A stretch of 15,639 nt of DNA from Nitrososphaerota archaeon (GCA_013288145.1 JABDCJ010000056.1:1-15639); one strand, 5' to 3'; positions 7,102 through 14,237 are shown, counted from the stretch's first letter. Notes: generated from the letters alone by a model not told the origin. A program made the numbers and translations.

Positions 7102-7410
7102 TTTCGTAAGAGTGAAATCTGGTAATTGCCACTATTATTGCATAACGCTTTGTTGAACAATAAAGCAAGTGAAATTGTCGCCCCTATCGTTATTGCTGCG
7201 TCATTGCTAGCTCCATAAGGACAGCTGCCAAGCCTGACCTTTCAGAGCACAAATGGTATCCAAAAATAAGCTCTAATGGAGAGAGCGGGAAGTTCCTGTA
7301 GTTTCTTAAAAAAAGTTAGTGAGGTTGGGCTGACTCTCTGCCGAGGAGACCATCAACCTAACAATGGTATTATAGGATTACCTATACTAAATCGATTTCT
7401 TCTAAAAAGT
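7102..7410. other. Intergenic region, no gene recognised
   Basis: Short open frames occur on both strands but have no motif or continuity. On the minus strand a hydrophobic run (ITIGATISLALLF, roughly 7150-7190) has no proper start or stop context. I see no RNA gene or clear terminator. Confidence 0.4.
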
Positions 7411-7839
7411 TCACATGTTTGCGCGATTGCCGCCGAAGGGGTCGTCGATTACAAAGCGCCAGGCTCCGTCCGGCTGTTTTCTAACTACTTCCAGCGTATT
7501 GATTAGATTACGCACTTCTTTCCCACTTTTCGGATCCACATCAACGGATGTAATTTTCATCCGAGTTGTGGCTATCGTGCCATCCCCGCTAGTCACGGTT
7601 TTGATCTCGTGAATGATGAATTTTGATTTCATGGCGATGCCCTTCTCATTTTGTTTGCGAATTGCATCCAGCCCTTTTATGAGCTGGTCTGGTTCCGTGA
7701 AAAGCACGGCGTCGGGCTCATAAAGTGCTACTGACGTTTCAATATCTCCTTTCTCGATCGCTTCAACTATGAAACGGTCGCAGTCCTCAGGTTTGTAGGC
7801 TTGGATAGATTTCATCTTCATCTTGCATAGCTCAGGCAT
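7411..7839 (-). CDS. NTF2/SnoaL-like (DUF4440-type) protein
   Basis: The 142-residue protein has the layout of the NTF2-like cone fold: helix (CDRFIVEAIEKGDIETSVAL), YEPDAVLF, a second short helix (KGLDAIRKQNEKGIA), then long strands (KFIIHEIKTVTSGDGTIATT, TLEVVRKQPDGAWRFVID). The phrases GDIETSVALYEPDAV and QPDGAWRFVIDDPFGG are characteristic of the SnoaL/YybH-like group. Members bind small hydrophobic ligands or act as isomerases or hydrolases, but most are uncharacterised and no catalytic residue can be assigned here. The start may be ATG 7839 or either of two in-frame ATGs shortly after (7821, 7815), since the conserved fold begins after residue 12. It is about 90 bp from the acylphosphatase gene end and in the same direction. 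Confidence 0.8.
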   Translation of the reverse strand: MPELCKMKMKSIQAYKPEDCDRFIVEAIEKGDIETSVALYEPDAVLFTEPDQLIKGLDAIRKQNEKGIAMKSKFIIHEIKTVTSGDGTIATTRMKITSVDVDPKSGKEVRNLINTLEVVRKQPDGAWRFVIDDPFGGNRANM

Positions 7840-7932
7840 TTCTAAAAAAATGTTGTGCCGGTGTTCCCAGACACTTCAATCGCTTGTATTTTGGGATTCT
7901 TGGATGCTAAAGGAATTCTACTGACAACGAAA

Positions 7933-8502
7933 TCAGGACCTGTCTGCGGTAAATTCTTTTCTCCGGTCTTCAAAGTAGGCTTGCGCCAACAAGGACAGAT
8001 TATCAAGAGACTTTAGCAGAGAGTCAATAGATTTCTTCAATTCATTGCTCGTTTCAGCAGACTGCTGTACTACCATAGCCAACGTATTCGAAATGCTATC
8101 GTACTTTGTATTAAGAGTACGAAAATCTTGTGAAGTGTCAGTTCGGAATTGTGACATCTCACTTGTCAGTACCTTCAATTGACCCAACCCCGCGGACATA
8201 CTTTCTTCGAGCTCCGATCCCATTTCTCCATATCTTATTTCAAATATTTTGAGACCGACGTCTAGAGGAATACTTGATTTTTGCAAGTCTGCAACTTTGA
8301 TGGGATCCGGTAACATTCTTAGGTTTCCGAGAAAAGTGTCAATTTTCGAATCATCGCCTTGGACTATAATTCTAACATTTCCGTCAGCCAGATTTTCGAC
8401 TTTGCCAACTAATCCAGACTCCCGAGCCAAGTCCCTGACAGTTTTTCTGAATTGTACACCTTGAACCCTGCCGATGGCAAGAACAGCGTAAGCCTGCAAC
8501 AC
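7933..8502 (-). CDS. Acylphosphatase with C-terminal helical extension
   Basis: Residues 1-90 are an acylphosphatase domain, which hydrolyses the carboxyl-phosphate bond of acyl phosphates. The signature GRVQGVQFRK places the catalytic Arg at residue 19, and SGLVGKVENLADGNV places the catalytic Asn at residue 37, so both active-site residues are intact. Normal acylphosphatases are 90-100 residues. Here about 100 further residues follow, with heptad-like hydrophobic spacing (LGQLKVLTSEMSQF, LNTKYDSISNTLAMVV, LKKSIDSLLKSLDNL), suggesting a coiled coil or helical bundle. This resembles phage-tail-fibre or chemoreceptor-like stalks only in pattern. The extension may oligomerise the enzyme or tether it. 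The start is GTG; a strong TATA element is located 28-35 bp upstream. Confidence 0.85.
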   Translation of the reverse strand: MLQAYAVLAIGRVQGVQFRKTVRDLARESGLVGKVENLADGNVRIIVQGDDSKIDTFLGNLRMLPDPIKVADLQKSSIPLDVGLKIFEIRYGEMGSELEESMSAGLGQLKVLTSEMSQFRTDTSQDFRTLNTKYDSISNTLAMVVQQSAETSNELKKSIDSLLKSLDNLSLLAQAYFEDRRKEFTADRS

Positions 8503-8529
8503 GTCAAATTTCCCCTGAAAAAATGCGAA

Positions 8530-8537
8530 TATTTAAA
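8530..8537 (-). promoter_or_regulatory. TATA box of the acylphosphatase gene
   Basis: TTTAAATA on the minus strand is an ideal archaeal box A. It is 28-35 bp before the GTG start, implying a transcript with almost no leader. An AGGGG at 8512-8516 would then lie upstream of the transcript start and not act as a Shine-Dalgarno site. Confidence 0.6.
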
Positions 8538-8607
8538 CAAAAACTGGGCTTCTCACATAAGTTTAGTGGGATTAGGATTCAGTTTTGAGCTCGGTTTCCC
8601 ATCAAAA

Positions 8608-8847
8608 TTGCAAATATTTGCCTCTCGGTTGAGTGCCTTATGTTTGCGTATTAGTTCATTCCTCGAAGCAAAGTCATCTAATGATCGAAAACGGCAAAAA
8701 TCAACTAGTCTAAGAAGAAAATGGAAAACAAGGCGAATTTGCAAGATTTTGTCTAAAGGTCAAATCCGAAGAAACTGTCAGCATTGCAGTCATACGATTC
8801 TAGAACCCATAGTCAGCGACTATTGTACCAACTGTGGCAGAGCATAA
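8608..8847 (+). pseudogene. Possible zinc-ribbon remnant or small zinc-ribbon protein
   Basis: The end of this frame reads NCQHCSHTILEPIVSDYCTN then CGRA and stop: C-x2-C, 14 residues, C-x2-C, as in the zinc ribbons at 1476-2582 and 5893-6207. What precedes it is basic and without clear structure (KRQKSTSLRRKWKTRRICK), and no start codon stands near the ribbon in this frame. An ATG at 8721 in another frame (MENKANLQDFV) hits a stop and would need a frameshift to reach the ribbon. I therefore think this is the tail of a broken gene. The given 5' end is a TTG in frame and is arbitrary. Confidence 0.35.
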
Positions 8848-9118
8848 TACATACAACCGAATCTGAGGATCCGCGTGGTTTCTCTCCCGGCGTAAATGTG
8901 ATTGTGGTAGATTTGCTCCAGTTACTAAATTCCTGATTTCTTGCTTCTCGGCTTCCGTCTGCCGACTTCTTACACAGAGAAGAAATTCCTTGGAGGCCAT
9001 AGATGTTACAGTAGCGATCTATCCCCTGTCTTTGGCAAGTCCATAGTTCAGAATCAAACGGAGGCCTCTGAAATCCGACAAGGCTTATTATGAGTCTAGA
9101 TTTTACTCGCATTCGTTT

Positions 9119-9829
9119 TTGTCATTCAATGAGGACGACATACGGAAATACGTAGACTCTGTCGAGGATTTCGCAAGTTACGCGGCGATGAGTGGCCTCT
9201 TGACGGCTGCTGAGGCAAATTCTATTCAGGCAACGCTTCAGCAGGCTCTAAACATTCTGGAAACTCCTCCAGCGAAAACTAACCAGGAAGATCTCAAGTC
9301 GAACCCATCTATCACACAGAAGCAACTCGACGATGCGCATGCATTAACAACAATGGCATGGTATAGCTTTATGGGGTATGTGAACAGTGAGCCTCTTACA
9401 AAGCGGCTTCTTTACGAGTATGGTATCCAAATTTGGGTGCCATTGATAATTTTCTCAGTCTCTTTACTGTTTATCATCCTGAAAGGATACGTGAGTATTC
9501 AATTCGATGGGATTTCTGGAGACGTAATTCTTTGGGGTGGTCTTGGAGGTTGCGTTTACTCGCTGTACAACTTGAGGGACGAATTGTACGGTCGTCACCT
9601 CACCAAAGAACGCACTGCCTATTGGCTCATTTATCCCTTTGCTGGAATGATATTTGGAGCGGCAATAGCCTTCATAGTCGCATCAGGACTTTTATCTGTG
9701 CAGGCAAAGCCATCGTATGCAGTTTATGCCAGTATAGCTTTTCTCGCGGGCTTGTTTCAGAAGTGGGTTTTTTCAACTCTACAGGATGTCGCAGAAGCTA
9801 TTCACAAAACTTCCGAAACATCTCAATAA
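9119..9829 (+). CDS. Membrane protein with soluble helical N-terminus, four membrane segments
   Basis: The 236-residue protein has a polar, helical N-terminal part (residues 1-100; NEDDIRKYVDSVEDFASYAA, then a region with AEANSIQATLQQALNIL). Four hydrophobic segments follow at about 105-122 (IWVPLIIFSVSLLFIILKG), 135-152 (VILWGGLGGCVYSLYN), 168-192 (YWLIYPFAGMIFGAAIAFIV) and 200-220 (SYAVYASIAFLAGLFQKWVF). The last two have the small-residue G/A-rich packing seen in a family of prokaryotic membrane proteins that end in a conserved GFLxGxxxK-like helix, but I cannot name it. The start is TTG 9119; a TTATTATG element 27-35 bp upstream fits a leaderless promoter. No neighbour suggests a role. 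Confidence 0.75.
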   Translation: MSFNEDDIRKYVDSVEDFASYAAMSGLLTAAEANSIQATLQQALNILETPPAKTNQEDLKSNPSITQKQLDDAHALTTMAWYSFMGYVNSEPLTKRLLYEYGIQIWVPLIIFSVSLLFIILKGYVSIQFDGISGDVILWGGLGGCVYSLYNLRDELYGRHLTKERTAYWLIYPFAGMIFGAAIAFIVASGLLSVQAKPSYAVYASIAFLAGLFQKWVFSTLQDVAEAIHKTSETSQ

Positions 9830-9968
9830 AAATCAGTGTCAATAGACTCAAGATGGGGATTGGAAAATGTCTTTCTTAATTGTCGCTCGTGTCGGGTAGC
9901 TTAAAACGGAATTTCTCCCGCCTGTGTTCTTAGGTCTCCATTTGTTTTCATCTTCGATCTCTCATACT

Positions 9969-10316
9969 TCACGAAAGAGTCAGTAGACGATCTGTTTTGG
10001 CTGCCATGATGAAATCGTTGCGATGCAATCCCTTGATCTTGTGAGTCCACCAAGTAACTGTAACTCTTCCCCATTCTGTAAGTATCTGAGGATGATGTCC
10101 TTCCTCTTCTGCAATCCGACCTACTTTGTTAGTGAATGCAAGAGCCTCTGCGAAGTTTTTGAATTTGAAAACGCGCTCGAGTCGTTTGATGCCATCCCTT
10201 TCAACTATTGACCAACCCGCTAGCTGGGGTTGGAGCCGAGCGATTTCTTCGGGGGCGACGGTCGGTTCGCCAGCATGACACGCTGTGCACTTTGTCTGGG
10301 AAAGTTCTTGTTCCAA
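9969..10316 (-). CDS. Pterin-4a-carbinolamine dehydratase
   Basis: The 115-residue protein matches the PCD/DCoH/PhhB family, which dehydrates 4a-hydroxy-tetrahydrobiopterin after aromatic amino-acid hydroxylation. The active-site histidines are visible: H74-H75-P76 ([20 protein letters not shown]) and H92 ([18 protein letters not shown]), with the conserved D/A pattern of the last helix. The N-terminal [17 protein letters not shown] is a typical prokaryotic extension. Start is TTG 10316, since the family N-terminus begins there and no ATG lies in frame nearby. No aromatic hydroxylase is in the window. In archaea lacking tetrahydrobiopterin the enzyme may have another role, for example with a molybdopterin-like pterin. 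It diverges from the DUF1989 gene. Confidence 0.93.
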   Translation of the reverse strand: MEQELSQTKCTACHAGEPTVAPEEIARLQPQLAGWSIVERDGIKRLERVFKFKNFAEALAFTNKVGRIAEEEGHHPQILTEWGRVTVTWWTHKIKGLHRNDFIMAAKTDRLLTLS

Positions 10317-10626
10317 TGAGGAATGACCCTAAGTAATACTCGCTGGCAATTATTACTTATCCTTAGAAGGAAGATAATTGTGTATTGTTCAGGATGGGCA
10401 TAAGCTGCGCTTAGTGAAAACCTACGTGAACGCTCGGCAGAAAAATTTCTAGGGGAAACGCCACCCGCAATAATACGTTGAGTCTTGAAGAAGAAAAGTA
10501 TTATTTGGCCCCGTCATTGGCGCTTGTATTCTAAGGCATTTGAGTTACTTGCTTGTCGCAAAGGAAACGCTTGGTTTGTAAACCCTCTAATATTTAGATC
10601 ATTTTCACAAGAGTGTTATCGTAAAT
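10317..10626. other. Divergent intergenic region between PCD and DUF1989 genes
   Basis: No gene is convincing here; an 86-residue plus-strand frame beginning at 10485 runs into the DUF1989 gene out of frame and lacks motifs. A short hairpin TAAGC-TGC-GCTTA lies at 10401-10413. TATA-like elements fit both outward genes. I looked for a guanidine riboswitch because of the DUF1989 gene and saw none of its conserved motifs. Confidence 0.4.
10588..10596 (+). promoter_or_regulatory. Candidate TATA box of the DUF1989 gene
   Basis: TAATATTTA lies 31-39 bp before the TTG start at 10627, implying a leader of only a few bases. Confidence 0.4.
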
Positions 10627-11415
10627 TTGGTGTCGCCGGGATTCGACGAAAATTTCTACAAGGAGCTGTTAGCAAAAAGATCGCATTTCGACTTGAAAGA
10701 AAGATTTGTACTTCAGCCAGAGAATGGGAAGGGTTTTGTCGTTAAGAGGGGTCAAGCGTTCAGAATTGTCGAAGCTGAAGGTCCCCAGATTGGCGATGTC
10801 TGGTTCTATAACCTGAGCAATCCAAAAGAGCATTTTTGGTCAAACTACACGATGGTCTTGGAGGGTGTTCACATGAAACGATTTAGTCGACTTTGGTCGG
10901 AGATGCCCGAATTTCGACCAATGGCGACAGTCCTTGAGGAGACTGTTTCGACGAGGGGAGCTCATCCTCACAACATAGCTCTTGGGTCGCATTGCACAAC
11001 CGAGAGTTGGGAGCTGCTTTCGGGAATGAAAGAACACAACAGCTGTTACATGAATGGGCTCCAAGCCGTCACGCCATTTGGGTTGGGAGAAAGAGACCTT
11101 CACGACAACCTGAATGTTCACATGAACGTCATGATCGACGGAAAAACTGGCAATGTCACAGTAGACAAAACAGAATGCGAGAAGGGCGATTACATCGAGT
11201 TTTATGCAGAGCTCGACCTGCTAGTCGCTCTCTCCGTCTGCCCGCTCGGAGATGGAAGTTTTCTAAAGTCTGTACCAGGCAAGATAATTGTTCGTCCGCT
11301 GGGCGTTGAGATCTATGACACTTACGTAGAGCCCAAACCTTTTCCGAAATGGTCCGACTGGAGACCGTCATTTCAAAACAAAATCAGCGGACTTGCTCGC
11401 GACAAAGATGTCTGA
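10627..11415 (+). CDS. DUF1989 (urea carboxylase-associated) family protein
   Basis: The 262-residue protein matches DUF1989 along its length: GKGFVVKRGQAFRIVEAEGP and IGDVWFYNLSNPKEHFWS (first half), the strand and turn FRPMATVLEETVSTRGAHPH, NIALGSHCTTESWELLSG in the centre, then ERDLHDNLNVHMNVMIDGKT, KGDYIEFYAELDLLVALSVC with the invariant GDYxE and D-x-x-VALSxCP. Some relatives (formerly UAAP1/2, now CgdA/CgdB) are the subunits of carboxyguanidine deiminase next to guanidine carboxylase. Here no carboxylase or allophanate hydrolase is adjacent and only one subunit is seen, so substrate is unknown; a ureido- or guanidino-type nitrogen compound is a reasonable guess. TTG 10627 or GTG 10630 may be the start. 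Confidence 0.88.
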   Translation: MVSPGFDENFYKELLAKRSHFDLKERFVLQPENGKGFVVKRGQAFRIVEAEGPQIGDVWFYNLSNPKEHFWSNYTMVLEGVHMKRFSRLWSEMPEFRPMATVLEETVSTRGAHPHNIALGSHCTTESWELLSGMKEHNSCYMNGLQAVTPFGLGERDLHDNLNVHMNVMIDGKTGNVTVDKTECEKGDYIEFYAELDLLVALSVCPLGDGSFLKSVPGKIIVRPLGVEIYDTYVEPKPFPKWSDWRPSFQNKISGLARDKDV

Positions 11416-11595
11416 AATGCTTCGCGGGTTTCAGAACATTAGATCAAATGATCGGTCTCGTTTATCGAAGATTCTACGAATGAGTTCTCGAAGAACCCAC
11501 TCTTTACAAAAGTAGTTCGGCATGAAATCGAATAGTCAAAGTCATCAATACGGGCGATCAATTTTCTATATGAACGCCTCTCATTCTCGGGTAGA

Positions 11596-12315
11596 TCAAG
11601 TAGAGGACGAACTCGTATACGAAGAAAATCCATAACTCGAAACCGTGAAATGCACTAGAGCGACTTTGCCCCATTCGTCTGCTGCGAGCGCTGTATAGTT
11701 GCCCTGGGGAAAGTTTTTGAAAGTTGGATTATTTGAAGAGCTGCTCCAATATCCCTTCGTTTCATATTGAAAAGTTGTAAGACTTGGATTGATGACATAG
11801 CTGTGCGAGACGACTATGACCGCGTCTGAGCTCTGTGGATTGAACATATAGTAACCATTGGGGGCAGAAACTGTGCAGGAGAATCCTTGGGTCGTGTTAT
11901 ACAGAGGTAGTGCCTTTGCGCTCGTGAAATTTGAGAGAGTGTAGTAGCCTGAAAAAATGGCAACCCCCACCGCTCCCGTAGCTCCACACGGGTTATGTGT
12001 CAAAGAAGTGGGGGAATACTGCCAATCATTTGCCGTACTAATGTTATTCACGAGGTTTAGAGTGTTGTATTCATCAGCATTAATCACCAAGAGTCCCGCC
12101 GTGCTAATACAGGGTGCAATGAAAAGATCCAATCGGAACCCGGATGAAGCGAGGCTGTTAGAGAAAACCTGAGTCGTGCCCTTGCATGAGGTGGTAGACG
12201 TGCTTACACTGGTTGAAGAACTAGGAGTGACATAGTAAATCCCAAATCCTAGAGACAAGGCGACTATGATGGCGACTACCGAACCAAGGATAAGATTCCT
12301 GCGAAACTCCCACAT
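11596..12315 (-). CDS. Secreted/anchored Ser-Thr-rich surface protein
   Basis: From ATG 12315 the protein is 239 residues. It begins MWEFRRN, basic and cytoplasmic, with a transmembrane segment at about 8-29 (LILGSVVAIIVALSLGFGIYY). A Ser/Thr linker (PSSSTSVSTSTTSCKGTT) leads to an outer domain with four Cys (SCKG, APCIS, NPCGA, FSCTV) and several N-x-S/T sites. It ends in a Ser/Tyr-rich tail. No family recognised. A longer reading from TTG 12330 is possible, but a TATA element at 12339-12347 sits 24-32 bp before ATG 12315 and favours the ATG. It diverges from a membrane winged-helix regulator and resembles the anchored protein at 13043-13558 in architecture. Confidence 0.8.
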   Translation of the reverse strand: MWEFRRNLILGSVVAIIVALSLGFGIYYVTPSSSTSVSTSTTSCKGTTQVFSNSLASSGFRLDLFIAPCISTAGLLVINADEYNTLNLVNNISTANDWQYSPTSLTHNPCGATGAVGVAIFSGYYTLSNFTSAKALPLYNTTQGFSCTVSAPNGYYMFNPQSSDAVIVVSHSYVINPSLTTFQYETKGYWSSSSNNPTFKNFPQGNYTALAADEWGKVALVHFTVSSYGFSSYTSSSST

Positions 12316-12338
12316 GATAGCGTAGAACAAAGTTGAAT

Positions 12339-12347
12339 TGTATTTAG
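12339..12347 (-). promoter_or_regulatory. TATA box of the anchored surface protein gene
   Basis: CTAAATACA on the minus strand lies 24-32 bp before ATG 12315, the expected place for a leaderless archaeal transcript. Confidence 0.5.
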
Positions 12348-12365
12348 TCCTACGTACATCACAGA

Positions 12366-12387
12366 GCCATACTACTTCTAGTATGGC
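12366..12387. promoter_or_regulatory. Perfect 9-bp inverted repeat, candidate operator for the winged-helix regulator
   Basis: GCCATACTA (12366-12374) and TAGTATGGC (12379-12387) are exact inverted arms separated by CTTC. The repeat lies between two divergent promoters, about 20 bp upstream of the TATA box of the surface-protein gene and just upstream of the presumed promoter of the regulator gene at 12427. A winged-helix dimer would fit such a site, suggesting autoregulation and joint control. A transcribed hairpin is a less likely reading. Confidence 0.55.
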
Positions 12388-12426
12388 GATCAGGTTTTAG
12401 AATAGAATCCCGGGCATTAGAATAAA

Positions 12427-12875
12427 ATGCCGGGCGAGAACGAAAACCGTAGAAAGAAGGATCGTGATTCGCCCGTCCTCGGCGGCACTACGTTGAGAGT
12501 GTATCGCTACCTTTACAGGCAGGGTGGAAGCCCTGCCGGCTTTCATGAAATACAGCGGGATGCGGCTTGAGCAGCCCCTCTGTTGCTCAATACCATATCA
12601 AGAAACTGCTCGATGCTGGGTTGATCAATGAACAGGATTCAGGCTACGTTGTCGACAGAGTCCTCTTCGAGAATATGATACGAATCCGCAAGTCCATAGT
12701 TCCGATGCAGCTTACATTCATGGTTTTCTTCATTTCCACCCTGATTCTTTTGCTGACGCTTCTCAGGCCAAGTTCGCTGACCGCAACCTACTTCTTTTCA
12801 GTTTCAATTAACATCGCTGCGATCGTCCTTTTCGCATACGAAGCGAATAGTGCGTGGCGACGCAATACCATTTGA
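12427..12875 (+). pseudogene. Membrane-bound winged-helix regulator, interrupted by a one-base frameshift
   Basis: Frame 1 from ATG 12427 reads 47 codons (LGGTTLRVYRYLYRQGG, then SPAGFHEIQRDAA) and stops at TGA 12568-12570. Frame 2 continues directly with LSSPSVAQYHIKKLLDAGLI and VVDRVLFENMIRIRKS. Joined, they form one winged-helix domain: helix, HEIQRDAGLSS turn, recognition helix PSVAQYHIKKLL and wing. Two transmembrane segments follow (LTFMVFFISTLILLLTLL, YFFSVSINIAAIVLFAY). One base is missing around 12562-12567: GCGGCTTGAG would read Asp-Ala-Gly-Leu-Ser with one extra G. Repaired length would be 149 residues. I know this wHTH-plus-two-helices layout from Nitrososphaera-type genomes. It may be a sequencing error, a real inactivation, or (least likely) programmed shifting. 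The palindrome upstream is its likely operator. Confidence 0.8.
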
Positions 12876-12988
12876 TCCAAAACGATACAATTAAGTCCAA
12901 GTTAATTTTGTAATTCTTGTATGTCTAGGTCGAAGGATTCGTAAATGGGATTCTGTTCGCTGAAGTTGTGGGTATCACAAATTCGAGT

Positions 12989-12998
12989 GCTTAAATTT
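12989..12998 (+). promoter_or_regulatory. Candidate TATA box of the second anchored surface protein
   Basis: A GCTTAAATTT element sits about 45-54 bp before ATG 13043, predicting a transcript start near 13020 and a short leader. It argues against any coding extension upstream of this point. Confidence 0.35.
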
Positions 12999-13042
12999 GA
13001 AAGCAAGTCGCGCAGGGATAACCAAGATCGCCTGGAATAATT

Positions 13043-13558
13043 ATGATTATTCTTGTAATCGTAGCTGCATTCTCAGGATATTTCCTTGCTTCAGCAGTTT
13101 CAACGTCCCAAACGCGCACCACGACGGAAATCTTATCTGAAACGACCACCCGAACAAGTTTCGTCGTTCAAAATGGCCCGACCGTCACCCTTTCAGCTCA
13201 GAAAAACTTCAACCAGGAGACTATAACAAAACTCGTGATCGTGGGAAGTGAAACTATCGGCGGGGGAGGTTTCTGCGAAGGAAATCTTTCAGTAGTAAAT
13301 GGCTGCCAGGGGTCTGCAGTAGTCCAAGTGACATCCATCAATAGTACAAGCTACATATTTCCGACTAACTCTTTGAGTATTTTTCTCAATGTTACGATCA
13401 CAACTGTTACCGACACTGGAATACCAGAGTGCCAGGGTGCATCGACCAGTACGACGACTTTAAGCTACAACTCCACAAGCGATTACGGAGTAATAGACTA
13501 TTCATGGTCACAAAGTTGTTCGCTGGGATCGATTACCTCAACACAAAACAATACTTGA
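13043..13558 (+). CDS. Secreted/anchored Thr-Ser-rich surface protein
   Basis: The 171-residue protein begins with a hydrophobic segment at residues 2-18 (IILVIVAAFSGYFLASA), a Thr/Ser-rich stretch (STSQTRTTTEILSETTTRTS) and a beta-rich outer domain with four Cys (GFCEG, NGCQG, PECQG, QSCSL) and multiple N-x-S/T sites. It ends in NNT. The N-terminus lacks the usual basic residues, so the true start may be elsewhere, but an in-frame stop at 13019-13021 and the TATA-like element at about 12990 limit it. Four Cys, Ser/Thr linker and anchor give it the same plan as the 11596-12315 protein across the regulator gene; the two may be paralogous, though I cannot align them securely. No function known. 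Confidence 0.7.
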   Translation: MIILVIVAAFSGYFLASAVSTSQTRTTTEILSETTTRTSFVVQNGPTVTLSAQKNFNQETITKLVIVGSETIGGGGFCEGNLSVVNGCQGSAVVQVTSINSTSYIFPTNSLSIFLNVTITTVTDTGIPECQGASTSTTTLSYNSTSDYGVIDYSWSQSCSLGSITSTQNNT

Positions 13559-13615
13559 TTTCTGAAAGTTTGGCACATAACAGAATAATTAATTGAACGC
13601 GTTTCTAGCCGACAT

Positions 13616-13624
13616 TTATAGATT
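13616..13624 (+). promoter_or_regulatory. Candidate TATA box of the 13700 gene
   Basis: ATTTATAGA fits archaeal box A. It is about 75-84 bp before ATG 13700, so the leader would be about 50 bases and could hold the GAGG at about 13674-13677. Confidence 0.35.
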
Positions 13625-13699
13625 CAACGCACAAGTATCAACGATAATTCCAAAAAGGAACAACCATAAGTTCCGAGGTAAGAAAAACGAGAGATCAAA

Positions 13700-14179
13700 A
13701 TGCCAATCGATCTAGGTTTGCTTGCAACTATTGTACAGACAATCGTTATCACTCTCACGCTACTCGTTTTCATCTTTCAATTCCGCAGTCAAGAAAAAGC
13801 GATCAGGGAATCGTCATACCAGAATGTCCTCGGGAGATACAACGATTACGTCATGTCAGGGACGGGAACGGACGACCTTATCATGGCGCGGCTATTTTCA
13901 CCCACTAAGGTACTTTCGAAGGAGGAGATAGCAGGGATCCGTCGCTTGATGATAGCATACGGGATCATAGAAGAGACCTACGAGCTTTACAAGAAGAAAT
14001 GGATTGACGAAGAAACCTGGGATCAGTGGGATGCCTGGCTGATGGCGATCTGCAAGCACCCGCTATTTGCCATGCTCCATAAGGCAACTTCAGGGATGTA
14101 CGACAGCGATTTCCAAAAACATGTATCGCAGGTAATCGAATCGAATTCATCCGAGATGAAAAATACTATTTCTGAATGA
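13700..14179 (+). CDS. Membrane-anchored helical protein, hypothetical
   Basis: The 159-residue protein begins with a short outer end and one membrane segment at about residues 6-27 (GLLATIVQTIVITLTLLVFI), followed by a long charged helical domain (FQFRSQEKAIRESSYQNVLG, RYNDYVMSG, then KEEIAGIRRLMIAYGIIEET and YELYKKKWIDEETWDQWDAW). The pattern of one N-terminal helix then FxxRxQxxAxxxSxxQ and a Trp-rich helical tail is one I associate with uncharacterised prokaryotic membrane proteins; I will not name it. Start ATG 13700 is well placed. It converges with the vapBC pair across a palindromic intergenic space. Function unknown. Confidence 0.75.
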   Translation: MPIDLGLLATIVQTIVITLTLLVFIFQFRSQEKAIRESSYQNVLGRYNDYVMSGTGTDDLIMARLFSPTKVLSKEEIAGIRRLMIAYGIIEETYELYKKKWIDEETWDQWDAWLMAICKHPLFAMLHKATSGMYDSDFQKHVSQVIESNSSEMKNTISE

Positions 14180-14222
14180 AAACTGTACTTCTTCCACGCA
14201 GAACGTGACACCGAGGCCATCA

Positions 14223-14237
14223 GGTTTGCAGCAAACC
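14223..14237. repeat. Perfect palindrome between convergent genes
   Basis: GGTTTGC-A-GCAAACC is a 7+1+7 palindrome. The adjoining bases AGCAA-ACCGG-TTGCT (14230-14244) form a second, overlapping 5-bp hairpin. It lies between the ends of the 13700 gene and vapC, so it may be part of a shared terminator. Confidence 0.4.

Noticed and set aside
8800..9112. Two minus-strand frames of 66 and 99 residues
   Set aside because: They overlap each other in different frames, are antisense to the zinc-ribbon remnant and contain no recognisable domain.
10390..10626. Possible guanidine riboswitch upstream of the DUF1989 gene
   Set aside because: None of the conserved guanidine-I, -II or -III motifs is visible, and no paired helices of the right form were found by eye.
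10485..10745. Plus-strand 86-residue frame before the DUF1989 gene
   Set aside because: It overlaps the DUF1989 gene out of frame and lacks domain signals; the DUF1989 frame is clearly the real one.
12986..13043. Apparent upstream extension of the 13043 protein through two frameshifts (a KSRRG/ITKIA-like start)
   Set aside because: It needs two shifts within 25 bases, and a good TATA-like element lies inside the proposed extension.
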